DNA of 42,195 bases, from NCBI GenBank assembly GCA_948471095.1, contig CAOKRG010000021.1, forward strand, positions 1 to 42,195, written 5' to 3'. The stretch is from an uncultured Oscillospiraceae bacterium. Lineage in GTDB: Bacteria; Bacillota; Clostridia; Oscillospirales; Acutalibacteraceae. Position 1 is the first letter of the stretch. Each line of letters starts with the position of its first letter. The notes under the pieces were generated by a model, which saw only the letters and a list, made by a program, of their open reading frames with translations, was not told the DNA's origin and ran no database searches. Below are positions 29,945 to 37,857 of this stretch, piece by piece. A program made the position numbers and the translations under genes.

Positions 29945-31327
29945 GTGAGAGAGCAGAAAGACCGCGCCCGCCGGGACCTGTGGGATCAAAATGACTTTGA
30001 AGACATCAACTCCCATTCCAGCGGCGAGCCTCCCCAGTTCGACTGGTTTGTAAACCGGGAGCGCATTTTGGAAGAAGACCGGGCCGCGCGCCGCTCCCGA
30101 GAGGGCGCGGCGGAGGCCTCCAGGCGGGAAAGGCGCGCCCCGGGCCGGGGGGAAGGGCGGACCAGGCAGCCCTCTCCGGCCCGGGCCCGGCGGGGACGAG
30201 CCCAGGCGCCGGAGCCGGGCCGGAAAGCGCCGGGGGGCCGGGCGGCTGGGCGGGAAAAGCCAGGCCAGCGCACGCCATCCTCCAGAAGGGGGGGAGACCC
30301 CAGGGAGCGGCGGGAAGCCCAAAACCGGAAACGCCGCAAGCCCATGAGCCTGTTCAAACGGCGGCTGCTTATCGTCCTGTCCTTGCTGGCCATGCTGCTG
30401 GTCACGGCCTTTTTGGCGGAGTCCATGCTGCTGCGGGTGTCGGAGGTAAAGGTTACCGGCGACGCGCCCTATGCCGAGGACCAGATCAAAGAGATTTGCG
30501 GCTACAAGCCGGGCGACAACCTGCTGTTTCTGCCCATCCGGGACCGGGAGAAAAGGCTGGAGGCCCAGCTGCCCTACATAGGCAAGGCAAAAATCAGCCG
30601 GAAGCTGCCGGGCACGGTGGTGGTGGACATCACCGCCGCCCAGGCCCTGTGCGCGGTGGAAAACGCCGGTATCTGGCTGCTGGCCAGCAGCGAGGGGAAA
30701 ATTCTGGAGTCTGTGCCCAACCCGCCGGAGGGCGTGATGCAGGTGCAGGGCATTCTGCTCAAAAGCAGCCAGCCGGGGCAGAAGCTGGAAACGGAGAGAA
30801 CCGAGGCCGACCAGGCATTTGGGGATATTATGGAAAAGCTGGCGGAGATGGAGGCCCAGGATTTTACCAAGCTGGACCTGACAGACTTAAACAACATCCG
30901 CCTGTGGTACCAAGACCGGGTGGAGTGCCAGCTGGGCAACACCAAGCAGCTGGATTATAAGCTGCAAACCGCCTATGGCCTGCTGACGGAGAAAATCCCC
31001 CAGGACCAGCGGGGCGTGCTGAAGCTGGCCTACCTGCCGGAGGAGCGCAAGTCCTATTTTGAGGCGGAGAACGGCAGCAGCGTACCGGCTCCCGCGGCCA
31101 GCCCCCAGCCTTCGGCCAGCCCCAGCCCCACTCCGGAAGGAGAAGCCGGCGGGGAGGAGCCGGAACCAGATACCGGCGGTGAGGACGAGTGGACTGGCGA
31201 GGACAACTGGACTGGCGAAGAGGAGTGGACTGGCGAGGACGAGTGGACCGGTGAAGACGAGTGGACCGGCGAGGACGATTGGACTGGAGACGAGGCCGGG
31301 ACAGAGGAAGATTGGGCGGAGGAGTAG
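29945..31327 (+). CDS. ftsQ: Cell division protein DivIB/FtsQ with long Arg-rich tail and acidic WTG repeats
   Basis: A 460-residue bitopic divisome protein. Residues 1-137 are a disordered cytoplasmic tail dominated by Arg, Gly, Pro, Ala and Glu; one membrane span covers about 140-162 (L-L-I-V-L-S-L-L-A-M-L-L-V). Next come a POTRA domain (L-R-V-S-E-V-K-V-T-G, then P-G-D-N-L-L-F-L, about 163-235) and the FtsQ/DivIB beta domain. The outer C-terminus has a Pro/Ser linker and six tandem hexapeptides of the form E-(D/E)-(D/E/N)-W-T-G (413-448), then more acidic residues. DivIB normally has no such tail. The start is GTG at 29945, with AAGGAGG upstream. Family by POTRA, topology and position between murA and ftsZ. 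Confidence 0.9.
   Translation: MREQKDRARRDLWDQNDFEDINSHSSGEPPQFDWFVNRERILEEDRAARRSREGAAEASRRERRAPGRGEGRTRQPSPARARRGRAQAPEPGRKAPGGRAAGREKPGQRTPSSRRGGDPRERREAQNRKRRKPMSLFKRRLLIVLSLLAMLLVTAFLAESMLLRVSEVKVTGDAPYAEDQIKEICGYKPGDNLLFLPIRDREKRLEAQLPYIGKAKISRKLPGTVVVDITAAQALCAVENAGIWLLASSEGKILESVPNPPEGVMQVQGILLKSSQPGQKLETERTEADQAFGDIMEKLAEMEAQDFTKLDLTDLNNIRLWYQDRVECQLGNTKQLDYKLQTAYGLLTEKIPQDQRGVLKLAYLPEERKSYFEAENGSSVPAPAASPQPSASPSPTPEGEAGGEEPEPDTGGEDEWTGEDNWTGEEEWTGEDEWTGEDEWTGEDDWTGDEAGTEEDWAEE
31181..31288 (+). repeat. Six tandem 18-bp repeats in divIB
   Basis: Units of the form GAGGACGAGTGGACTGGC with silent and acidic-to-acidic changes (E-D-E-W-T-G, E-D-N-W-T-G, E-E-E-W-T-G, E-D-E-W-T-G, E-D-E-W-T-G, E-D-D-W-T-G). 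Exact 18-bp period keeps the frame, so copy number can vary without breaking the gene. Confidence 0.95.
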
Positions 31328-31422
31328 CCCCCATATCTTGTGCCGGAAAGCTTCAAAATGCCTATCCCAAAGAAAAAAGTGAAGAAATCTTGCGTTTGCC
31401 GGCCTAAATTTAAAGAATCACC

Positions 31423-31451
31423 TTGAAATTTCCCCGAAAAAGTGATAAATT
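31423..31451 (+). promoter_or_regulatory. Possible promoter of ftsZ
   Basis: TTGAAA (31423-31428), 17-base spacer, TAAATT (31446-31451), in the 292-base gap before ftsZ. A second -35-like TTGACG at 31471 has no well-spaced -10. An own promoter for ftsZ is common. Confidence 0.6.
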
Positions 31452-31619
31452 AAAGACAGTCGTGTTTTGGTTGACGTAAAATCGAATTCGCATACTGGGA
31501 GCAAGCCAGGAGGAGCAGGCTGAAAAAGGTTTCAACCCAGCGCTTTGCTTACCGGCCCGGCCGGACGCGGGCTTCAGCTTGAGACGAAAGCACAAAACGC
31601 AGAGAGGAATGGTCAAAAA

Positions 31620-32804
31620 ATGCCGTTTGAAGTGGACAATCTGTTAGACGAGACCCCCCAGACCATTAAAGTGGTGGGAGTTGGCGGTGGCGGCGGGAAC
31701 GCCGTGAACCGCATTGCCAGCGCCGGCGTGCGCAGCGTGGAGCTGGTGTGCATGAATACGGACAAGCAGGCCCTGCAGCGCAGCCAGGCCTCCATCAAGG
31801 TTCAGCTGGGGGAGAAGCTGACCAATGGCCGGGGCGCGGGCTCCAAGCCCGAGGTGGGCGAAAAGGCCGCCGAAGAGAGTCGGGAGATCATCTCCCAGAC
31901 CTTGAAGGACGCCGACATGGTGTTCATCACCGCCGGCATGGGCGGCGGCACCGGCACCGGCGCGGCCCCTGCCGTGGCCAAAATGGCCCGGGAGCAGGGC
32001 GCGCTGACCGTGGGCATCGTCACAAAGCCCTTCGCCTTTGAGGGCCGCAGGCGCATGGAGCAGGCGGAGCGGGGCATTGCCCAGCTGCGGGAGCATGTGG
32101 ACTCCCTGGTGGTCATCCCCAACGAGCGCCTAAAGCTGGTAAGCGAGGAGCGCATCACCCTGGCCAACGCCTTTTTGGTGGCGGACGACGTGCTGCGCCA
32201 GGGCGTACAGAGCATCTCGGACCTGATCCAGCTGCCCGGCATCGTCAACCTGGACTTTGAGGATGTAAAGTCCGTGATGCAGGACGCGGGCTATGCCCAC
32301 ATGGGCGTGGGCCACGGCACCGGTAAGGACAAGGCGGAACAGGCCGCCATGGCCGCCATTTCCAGTCCTCTGCTGGAGACCAAGATCGCCGGAGCCCGGG
32401 GCGTGATCATCAACATCACCTCCAGCCCGGACATCGCCCTGGACGAGATCGACACCGCCTCCCAGATTGTTACCGAGCGGGCCCATCCGGACGCCAATAT
32501 TATCTGGGGCGCCACCTTCGATGAGTCCATGGAGGACGCCATGAACGTCACGGTCATTGCCACCGGATTTGAGGGCATGAACGGGGAGAAGTCCAAGCCC
32601 GCCTTGGACCTGGATCTGGACGACGACTTCCTCAGCGCTTCTCCTGCCCCCAATGAGCCCCCCGCCATTTCCAGCGGCCGCGGCGGCTCCAATATCCGCA
32701 GCAGCTCCAACATCCGCGGCGCCAGCGAACCCCGGGTGGACCCGGCGGTCATTGACGATGACGATACCTTTACGGATATCATGTCCATATTCAACCGCAA
32801 ATAA
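31620..32804 (+). CDS. ftsZ: Cell division GTPase FtsZ
   Basis: The tubulin-like GTPase that forms the division ring. In the 394-residue protein: V-V-G-V-G-G-G-G-G-N-A-V-N near the start, the tubulin signature G-G-G-T-G-T-G-A-A-P (108-117), and the T7 loop N-L-D-F-E-D-V. A poorly conserved Ser/Arg linker follows residue 330, ending in a short conserved tail (T-D-I-M-S-I-F-N-R-K) typical of Clostridia rather than the proteobacterial form. The ATG at 31620 has AGAGAGG 12 bases upstream; the 75 upstream in-frame bases are leader. ftsA is not adjacent. Confidence 0.98.
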   Translation: MPFEVDNLLDETPQTIKVVGVGGGGGNAVNRIASAGVRSVELVCMNTDKQALQRSQASIKVQLGEKLTNGRGAGSKPEVGEKAAEESREIISQTLKDADMVFITAGMGGGTGTGAAPAVAKMAREQGALTVGIVTKPFAFEGRRRMEQAERGIAQLREHVDSLVVIPNERLKLVSEERITLANAFLVADDVLRQGVQSISDLIQLPGIVNLDFEDVKSVMQDAGYAHMGVGHGTGKDKAEQAAMAAISSPLLETKIAGARGVIINITSSPDIALDEIDTASQIVTERAHPDANIIWGATFDESMEDAMNVTVIATGFEGMNGEKSKPALDLDLDDDFLSASPAPNEPPAISSGRGGSNIRSSSNIRGASEPRVDPAVIDDDDTFTDIMSIFNRK

Positions 32805-32816
32805 GGAGGGAGCATA

Positions 32817-33203
32817 ATGGGAATGATGCAAGGCGTACACCATATTGCCGTGAAGCCCACGGCGGAACAGTATCAGGAAACCGTAGACTTCTACACCAAA
32901 CTATTGGGGATGGAGATTAAGAAGAGCTGGGGCGATCCCCAGCGGCCCTGTTTGATGGTCTCCTGCGGGGATAATACCTGTATGGAGATTCTGAGCAGCG
33001 GCAGCGAGATCCCCGCAGGCGGCCCGCTGGCCCATATCGCGTTTGCCACGGACAAGGTGGACGAAATCATCGAGAAGGTCCGTGAGGCTGGCTATGAGAT
33101 TACCAACGAGCCTGCCGACGTGGAGCTGGGCGGCGCACCCATCCGCATCGCGTTCTTCTATGGACCCACCCACGAACATATCGAGCTCTTCTGGGAAAAA
33201 TAG
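32817..33203 (+). CDS. VOC (glyoxalase) family protein
   Basis: A 128-residue vicinal oxygen chelate protein. H-H-I-A-V-K-P at the start, P-L-A-H-I-A-F-A-T-D in the middle and H-E-H-I-E-L-F at the end place metal-ligand His and Glu as in lactoylglutathione lyase-like and methylmalonyl-CoA epimerase-like members; the substrate is unknown. It starts 13 bases after ftsZ with AAGGAGGGAGC as site, so may be cotranscribed with ftsZ. It is unlike the VOC gene at 11778 in its ligand residues. Confidence 0.87.
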   Translation: MGMMQGVHHIAVKPTAEQYQETVDFYTKLLGMEIKKSWGDPQRPCLMVSCGDNTCMEILSSGSEIPAGGPLAHIAFATDKVDEIIEKVREAGYEITNEPADVELGGAPIRIAFFYGPTHEHIELFWEK

Positions 33204-33286
33204 CGCTCCTTTGACCATTGCCGGAGTCCGCCCTTCTGGTTTTTCGCCGGAAAGCAGCAGAAGAATCAGAAGGGAGGCCAAATCAG

Positions 33287-33871
33287 ATGAATCAGGAGCT
33301 TTTGCTAAAGGCCTACGGCGCGCTTTACGGCCCCGAGGCCGGCCCCTGGAATCTTTCGGTGGAGCAAAAATATCTGGAATACCGCATCACCGCCTTTTTT
33401 GAGGAGAATTTCTCCCTAGAGAAGGGCGCGGACGTCTGCAACATCGGCGTTGGCGCGGGTTATTGGGACCGCTACCTCAGCTACCGGCTGAACGGAGGGA
33501 CCCTCACCAGCATCGACGTTGACCCGGAGATCTGCCGGGTCTTCCAGGCAGGTCTGCTCAATGAGGAGAATCCCAACCCGGTGACGGTGGTCAACAAAGA
33601 CGTGATGGACTGCGGGGAGCTGGCGGGCCGGTTCGATGTGGTGACCATGGTTGGCAGCACCCGCATGGAAAGCGGTATGTTCGAGAGTATTTTGAGAATG
33701 GCCGCCGGTTTTTTGAAGCCGGGGGGCGCGCTCTACTATCAGTCGCTGGCCCAGGACGAGGACCCGGAGGATGTGCGGGCCCTGTGGGAAAAGCTGGGCC
33801 TGCGGGTGAAGAAATATTGGTCCGAGGCCCCCTTTGGCCGGACCTATCATTACTGGAACCTAACCGCCTGA
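33287..33871 (+). CDS. SAM-dependent methyltransferase-like protein
   Basis: A 194-residue protein with a class I methyltransferase fold: V-C-N-I-G-V-G-A-G-Y-W-D-R (motif I, with N in place of the usual D), S-I-D-V-D-P-E-I (acidic loop), F-D-V-V-T-M-V-G-S and F-L-K-P-G-G-A-L-Y-Y-Q. The substrate is unknown. ATG at 33287 lies 9 bases from AGGGAGG; the longer frame upstream has no support. It is 83 bases after the VOC gene. Confidence 0.82.
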   Translation: MNQELLLKAYGALYGPEAGPWNLSVEQKYLEYRITAFFEENFSLEKGADVCNIGVGAGYWDRYLSYRLNGGTLTSIDVDPEICRVFQAGLLNEENPNPVTVVNKDVMDCGELAGRFDVVTMVGSTRMESGMFESILRMAAGFLKPGGALYYQSLAQDEDPEDVRALWEKLGLRVKKYWSEAPFGRTYHYWNLTA

Positions 33872-33943
33872 GCGGGCGGTGGAAGCAAGGCGGCTCCGGC
33901 TGAGTGCCGGGGCCGTCCATTTTGTAGTAAGGAGCGGTAGCCT

Positions 33944-34987
33944 ATGCCATTGCCCGGCGTGGAGCAGCCAAAGGTCATCCCTCTGGCGGAGAATTTTCGG
34001 CTTAAGCGCTATGACGGCCATTATGAGAAGGCCCTGCCCGGCTATCAGGACCCGGTGGTGTACCAGAACTCGGAGGGCATTTTTGACGAGAGCAAAATTC
34101 CCGATCTAAACTATGTGAAGGGCATGTGCGAATATTTGGATAAGCATGGAGAGCTCTACTTCATCGAGGCCCTGGAGGACGGAGTCTGGACTCCGGTGGG
34201 CGATGTGACCATCAAGCCGGAGAACCCGCCCATCGCCCTGTGGTTTGCGTCGTACCGGGGCCGGGGCATTGGGACGCTGGTGATGAAAAAGGTGATGGAG
34301 CGCCTGCGAAGCCTGGGCTATGCAAAAATTGCTAGCTCCACGGTATACAAGTGGAACCAAGCCTCCCTGGCTCTGCACCAAAGGCTGGGCTTTCACATAG
34401 TACGGGAGACGGAGCAGGATTATTACTTAGAGTTGGACCTGACACAGGAGGGGGAGAACATGGAGGAAATCAGACTGCACACCAGCGAGCTGGGCGAGAA
34501 AGCTGCCCTGCTGCGGGCAGGCCAGCGGGTATTGCTCAGCGGTACGGCCTACACCAGCCGGGACGCGGCCCACAAGCGCATTACCCAACAGCTGGACCAG
34601 GGCCAAGAGCCGCCCTACCCCTTGGCCGGGGCGGCTATTTATTATGCAGGCCCCACCCCCGCGCCGGAAGGCCTTCCCATCGGCTCCTGCGGCCCCACCA
34701 CCAGCACCCGCATGGACCCCTATACCCCCCGTTTTTTGGACCTGGGGGTAAAGGCCATGATCGGCAAAGGAAAACGGGGTCCCGCGGTAGTGGAGGCCAT
34801 GAAGCGCAACGGCGCGGTCTACCTGTGCGCCATCGGCGGGGCTGGGGCCTTAGCCGCCCGGTGCATCACCCAATGCCAGGTCATTGCTTTTGAAGATCTG
34901 GGCTGCGAGTCGGTGAAGCGGCTGACATTGCGGGATTTCCCCCTAATTGTGGGCATAGACTGTACGGGCGGGAGCATTTTAGCGTAA
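33944..34987 (+). CDS. GNAT acetyltransferase joined in frame to fumarase beta-like domain
   Basis: A single 347-residue frame. Residues 1-172 are a GNAT acetyltransferase with the acetyl-CoA loop Y-R-G-R-G-I-G-T-L-V-M and N-Q-A-S-L-A-L-H-Q-R-L-G-F. Residues 173-347 match the beta (C-terminal) part of class I iron-sulfur fumarase/tartrate dehydratase: L-L-S-G-T-A-Y-T-S-R-D-A-A-H-K-R, G-S-C-G-P-T-T-S-T-R-M-D, G-K-G-K-R-G. At the junction there is an ideal internal start: AGGAGG (34446-34451) 8 bases before ATG 34460, which is exactly where a stand-alone fumarase beta would begin. So both a fusion and a separate 175-residue beta protein may be made. No alpha subunit gene is nearby. Start 33944 with AAGGAG upstream. 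Confidence 0.85.
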   Translation: MPLPGVEQPKVIPLAENFRLKRYDGHYEKALPGYQDPVVYQNSEGIFDESKIPDLNYVKGMCEYLDKHGELYFIEALEDGVWTPVGDVTIKPENPPIALWFASYRGRGIGTLVMKKVMERLRSLGYAKIASSTVYKWNQASLALHQRLGFHIVRETEQDYYLELDLTQEGENMEEIRLHTSELGEKAALLRAGQRVLLSGTAYTSRDAAHKRITQQLDQGQEPPYPLAGAAIYYAGPTPAPEGLPIGSCGPTTSTRMDPYTPRFLDLGVKAMIGKGKRGPAVVEAMKRNGAVYLCAIGGAGALAARCITQCQVIAFEDLGCESVKRLTLRDFPLIVGIDCTGGSILA

Positions 34988-34999
34988 GGAAGTGGTACC

Positions 35000-36184
35000 A
35001 TGTTCGATGGGATTATGAAGCGCCTGGTCAAGGGCTATGGCCGGGACGGGAGCCCGGAGGTCCGGGAGCGGAGCGGCCGGGCGGCTGGGGCGGTGGGCGT
35101 TGCCACCAACCTGCTGCTGTTCGCCATCAAGCTGGCGGCGGGGCTCTTGTCCCATAGCGTGGCCATTTTGGCGGACGCGGTAAACAATCTGACCGATTCC
35201 GGCTCCTCCATCATCATGCTGGTGGGCTTTAAGCTGGCCGGAAAGCCCGCCGATGCGGAGCACCCCTTTGGCCACGCCCGCATCGAGTACCTGTGCGGGG
35301 TCATTGTGTCCTTCATCGTGCTGTTCTTGGGGCTGGAGCTGGGCATTTCCTCGGTGGAGAAAATCTTTGCCCCAGAGGCGGCGGAGTTTGGCCCTGTGGC
35401 TTTGGCCGTGCTGGGGGTTTCGGTGCTGCTGAAGCTTTGGCAGTGCTTTTTTTACCTGCGGGTGGGCAGGACCATCGGCAGCCAGGCCCTGACCGCCACG
35501 GCCAGCGACAGCCGGAACGACGTAATCGCCACCTCGGTGGTGCTGCTGGGCGCGGTGATCACCCGGCTGACCAATCTGCGCCTGGACGGCTGGCTGGGGC
35601 TGGCCGTGGCGGTCTTCATCGTGGTTTCCGGAGTAAAGCTGGTGGGGGAGACCGCCGGCCCCCTGCTGGGCATGGCCCCGGACCAGGAGCTGGTGCGCAG
35701 GATTTACGAGAAGATCCGCTCTTATGAAGGCGTGGTGGGCATCCACGACCTGGCGGTGCACAGCTATGGGGAGGGCCGGTGCTTTGCCACGGTCCACTGC
35801 GAAGTGCCTGCGGAAGAGGACGTGATGGTCAGCCACGACCGGATTGACAACATTGAGCGGGACTTCTGGACCCAGGAGCACATCAACCTGGTGATCCACA
35901 TGGACCCGGTGGTCACCAACGATCCCCGGGCCGAAGCGCTGCGTGCCCAGGTGCTGGACTGTGTAAGACAGGCTTGCCCCCAGGCGGGCATCCACGACTT
36001 CCGGGTGGTGTGGGGCGTGACCCATTCCAACATCGTGTTCGACGCGGCGGTGCCCTTCTCCGCGCCGGACAGCGACCTGCTGCTTCGGGCCAAGATCATC
36101 CGGGAGATTGAGAAGCTGGACCCCAGCTACCGGGTGGTGCTGACCATCGACCGGGAGGGCGTGGTCAACGAGCTGGAAACTTAG
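35000..36184 (+). CDS. Cation diffusion facilitator family transporter
   Basis: A 394-residue metal/proton antiporter of the CDF family: six spans in the first 230 residues and an extended cytoplasmic domain after. Metal-site residues visible are N62-x3-D66 in span 2 (N-N-L-T-D) and D170-x3-D174 in span 5 (D-S-R-N-D), with H-P-F-G-H-A-R-I-E-Y between; D-x3-D in span 5 is a pattern linked to Mn/Fe rather than Zn members, so manganese export is a reasonable guess. The C-terminal domain is longer than usual. ATG at 35000 follows AGGAAGTGG. Its last codons and stop are the target of mobile repeat copy C. Confidence 0.92.
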   Translation: MFDGIMKRLVKGYGRDGSPEVRERSGRAAGAVGVATNLLLFAIKLAAGLLSHSVAILADAVNNLTDSGSSIIMLVGFKLAGKPADAEHPFGHARIEYLCGVIVSFIVLFLGLELGISSVEKIFAPEAAEFGPVALAVLGVSVLLKLWQCFFYLRVGRTIGSQALTATASDSRNDVIATSVVLLGAVITRLTNLRLDGWLGLAVAVFIVVSGVKLVGETAGPLLGMAPDQELVRRIYEKIRSYEGVVGIHDLAVHSYGEGRCFATVHCEVPAEEDVMVSHDRIDNIERDFWTQEHINLVIHMDPVVTNDPRAEALRAQVLDCVRQACPQAGIHDFRVVWGVTHSNIVFDAAVPFSAPDSDLLLRAKIIREIEKLDPSYRVVLTIDREGVVNELET

Positions 36185-36581
36185 GGAGTGTCCAAAAGGA
36201 CGCAGTTTTTTGGGAGTTTTACGGAGTGGGGTCTCGCCTGCCGGCTCGGTCGGGTCAGAACGATTGCCACTGGCAATCTTCCCCCTCCGGCGGTCAAGTT
36301 CATCAAAGATGAACTTGCGGGGCTCAGGGTCTCGGCTGCCGTGTCTCCGCTGCCGCTTCGGTCGAGTTGACAAAGTCAACTCGTGGTCAGAACGGTCCCC
36401 ACCGGGGACCTTCCCCCTCGGTCGGTTCGCGGCATGTCTGCCACCGGCAGACGCCCACCCCCTAAGAACCCACGAGTTATCCAAGGGATAACTCGTCCAC
36501 TTCTTGAAAAAGTGGACAAAACTTTTACTGTTGCGCTCAGGAAGCTTTCTTCTTGCTAAAACGCGCGTTTTGGACACTCCC
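36184..36581 (-). mobile_element. Mobile repeat, copy C (398 bp, perfect ends and target duplication)
   Basis: The best copy. Perfect 14-bp terminal inverted repeats, GGGAGTGTCCAAAA (36184-36197) and its complement (36568-36581), flanked on both sides by GAAACTTA (36176-36183 and 36582-36589), an 8-bp target duplication (9 bp if the shared G counts). It carries no transposase. The interior holds seven perfect hairpins, six with 3-nt loops: 36262-36278, 36296-36316, 36363-36383, 36394-36410, 36436-36452, 36472-36496 (11-bp stem), plus 36495-36516. It fills nearly all of the 450-base gap 36185-36634. Confidence 0.92.
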
Positions 36582-36634
36582 GAAACTTAGCCCCATCTCG
36601 CGGGCCGGGACGGTTTCGTTTCTCTTTTTGAAAT

Positions 36635-37708
36635 TTATGCGGAGGCTGGGGCTTCTGCCTCTTTCAGTTCTGTTCCGGGGTAATAGTGGGCCAAAATCTC
36701 TTTATAGTCCGCCCCCCGCTTGGCCAGAAACACCGCCCCGGCTTGGCTCATGCCCACGCCGTGGCCCCAGCCCCGCACTGTGAAATCAAATACGCCCTCT
36801 TCCCTGGTAAAGGTGAACCCGGCGCTGCGCAGGCCCAAAGCGGCCCGCAGCTCCGGCCCTGTGACGGTCTTGCCGCCCAGCTTGGCCTCCTTCACCATGC
36901 GGGAGGGGGTATATTTTATTTCTGTAAGCCATTCCTCCGGCGGGCCGGACAGGTCCGGCGGGTTGTCCGGAAAAGCCGCTGCCACCGCCTCCCGGAAATC
37001 CTCGTCCGTCATCTGTACCTGGCTCAGGTAGCCGTCGCTGAAAGCGTCTCCGGGGCTGGCCACGGCCTGTAGGTAGGGGTGCTCTTCCGCCGCGTCCGGG
37101 GACCAGACGTTTTCCGCAGCCTCGGTGCCGCCGGTAGAGATGGCGAAATAAGCCGCCAAAATAGGCTGGCCCTGATAGGTGAGCAGCTGGCCCTCCACCG
37201 GGTCCACCGCGGCGGAAATGGCGGCTCGGTAGTCCTCGTAGTCCTCGCCCCAGCGCTCCCGCATGGCGCTTTCCGGCACATAGACCAGCCAGTTGGCAGG
37301 GTCGCAGGCAATGGCCTGCCCCTGGGCCCGCTGGCGGCTGTAATAGGTGTAGGAGGCCACGGCCTGGGCCTTTAGGGCCTCGGGGGGAGAAGAGAGGTCC
37401 ATCTCGCAGGCCAGGGAGGCCTCCACAAGCTCCCGCTCAGACACGGTGAAGGTTTCGCCGGTGGAGGCGTCGCGCAGGGTAAAAACTCCTTGGGCCTGGG
37501 GGCTGCTTTGGGGTGAGGCCTGCGCTTCCGGCGAACCGCCGGGGTCCGCGCCCGATTCCGCGCCGGATGGGGGGCTAGGGCTGGGCGCGGGCGGCTTTGC
37601 CGGCATGGGGCTGGCCCGGTAGATTCCCCATGGGATCAGGGCGATGAGAGCGTACAGGAGCAAAAAGGAGAGAACCAGACGTTTTAAGGTGGGGCTGGCG
37701 TGTTTCAT
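36635..37708 (-). CDS. spoIID: Stage II sporulation protein D
   Basis: A 357-residue membrane-anchored lytic transglycosylase used in forespore engulfment with SpoIIP and SpoIIM. It has an N-terminal anchor (about 9-29, L-V-L-S-F-L-L-L-Y-A-L-I-A-L-I), a Pro/Ser-rich linker, then the SpoIID domain with catalytic Glu in C-E-M-D, P-P-E-A-L-K-A-Q-A-V-A-S-Y-T-Y, Y-F-A-I-S-T-G-G, and the closing W-G-H-G-V-G-M-S-Q-A-G-A. ATG at 37708 has CGGAGG 7 bases upstream; the longer frame is unsupported. No sigma-E consensus was found by eye. Its presence supports a spore-forming lineage. It stands alone on the minus strand. Confidence 0.94.
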   Translation of the reverse strand: MKHASPTLKRLVLSFLLLYALIALIPWGIYRASPMPAKPPAPSPSPPSGAESGADPGGSPEAQASPQSSPQAQGVFTLRDASTGETFTVSERELVEASLACEMDLSSPPEALKAQAVASYTYYSRQRAQGQAIACDPANWLVYVPESAMRERWGEDYEDYRAAISAAVDPVEGQLLTYQGQPILAAYFAISTGGTEAAENVWSPDAAEEHPYLQAVASPGDAFSDGYLSQVQMTDEDFREAVAAAFPDNPPDLSGPPEEWLTEIKYTPSRMVKEAKLGGKTVTGPELRAALGLRSAGFTFTREEGVFDFTVRGWGHGVGMSQAGAVFLAKRGADYKEILAHYYPGTELKEAEAPASA

Positions 37709-37806
37709 GGGATGCCTCCGTTTTACATAATTAGAACTGGTTCGATTCAAAAATTGCGTTTATTGCGCAAGACTATTTGTATACGCCTCTAAAAATGAAG
37801 TTCGCA

Positions 37807-37857
37807 TTGCAATATGTTGCAAATTATCTTGACTTACGAAAGCGCTGCCGCTAAAAT
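37807..37857 (+). promoter_or_regulatory. Citrate synthase promoter with upstream TTGCAA dyad
   Basis: TTGACT (37829-37834), 17-base spacer, TAAAAT (37852-37857). Seven bases above the -35 is TTGCAA-TATG-TTGCAA (37807-37822), two self-complementary hexamers that look like a dimer operator. The leader then forms a perfect 9-bp hairpin AGGCTGGGA-GGCTTG-TCCCAGCCT (37875-37898). Confidence 0.8.

Noticed and set aside
31181-31288. CRISPR-like array
   Set aside because: The 18-bp repeats are contiguous, in frame, and code a peptide inside divIB; there are no spacers.
34979-36577. Minus-strand frame of 532 codons opposite the CDF transporter and repeat C
   Set aside because: Its first part is translated repeat and the rest mirrors the transporter codons; no domain recognised.
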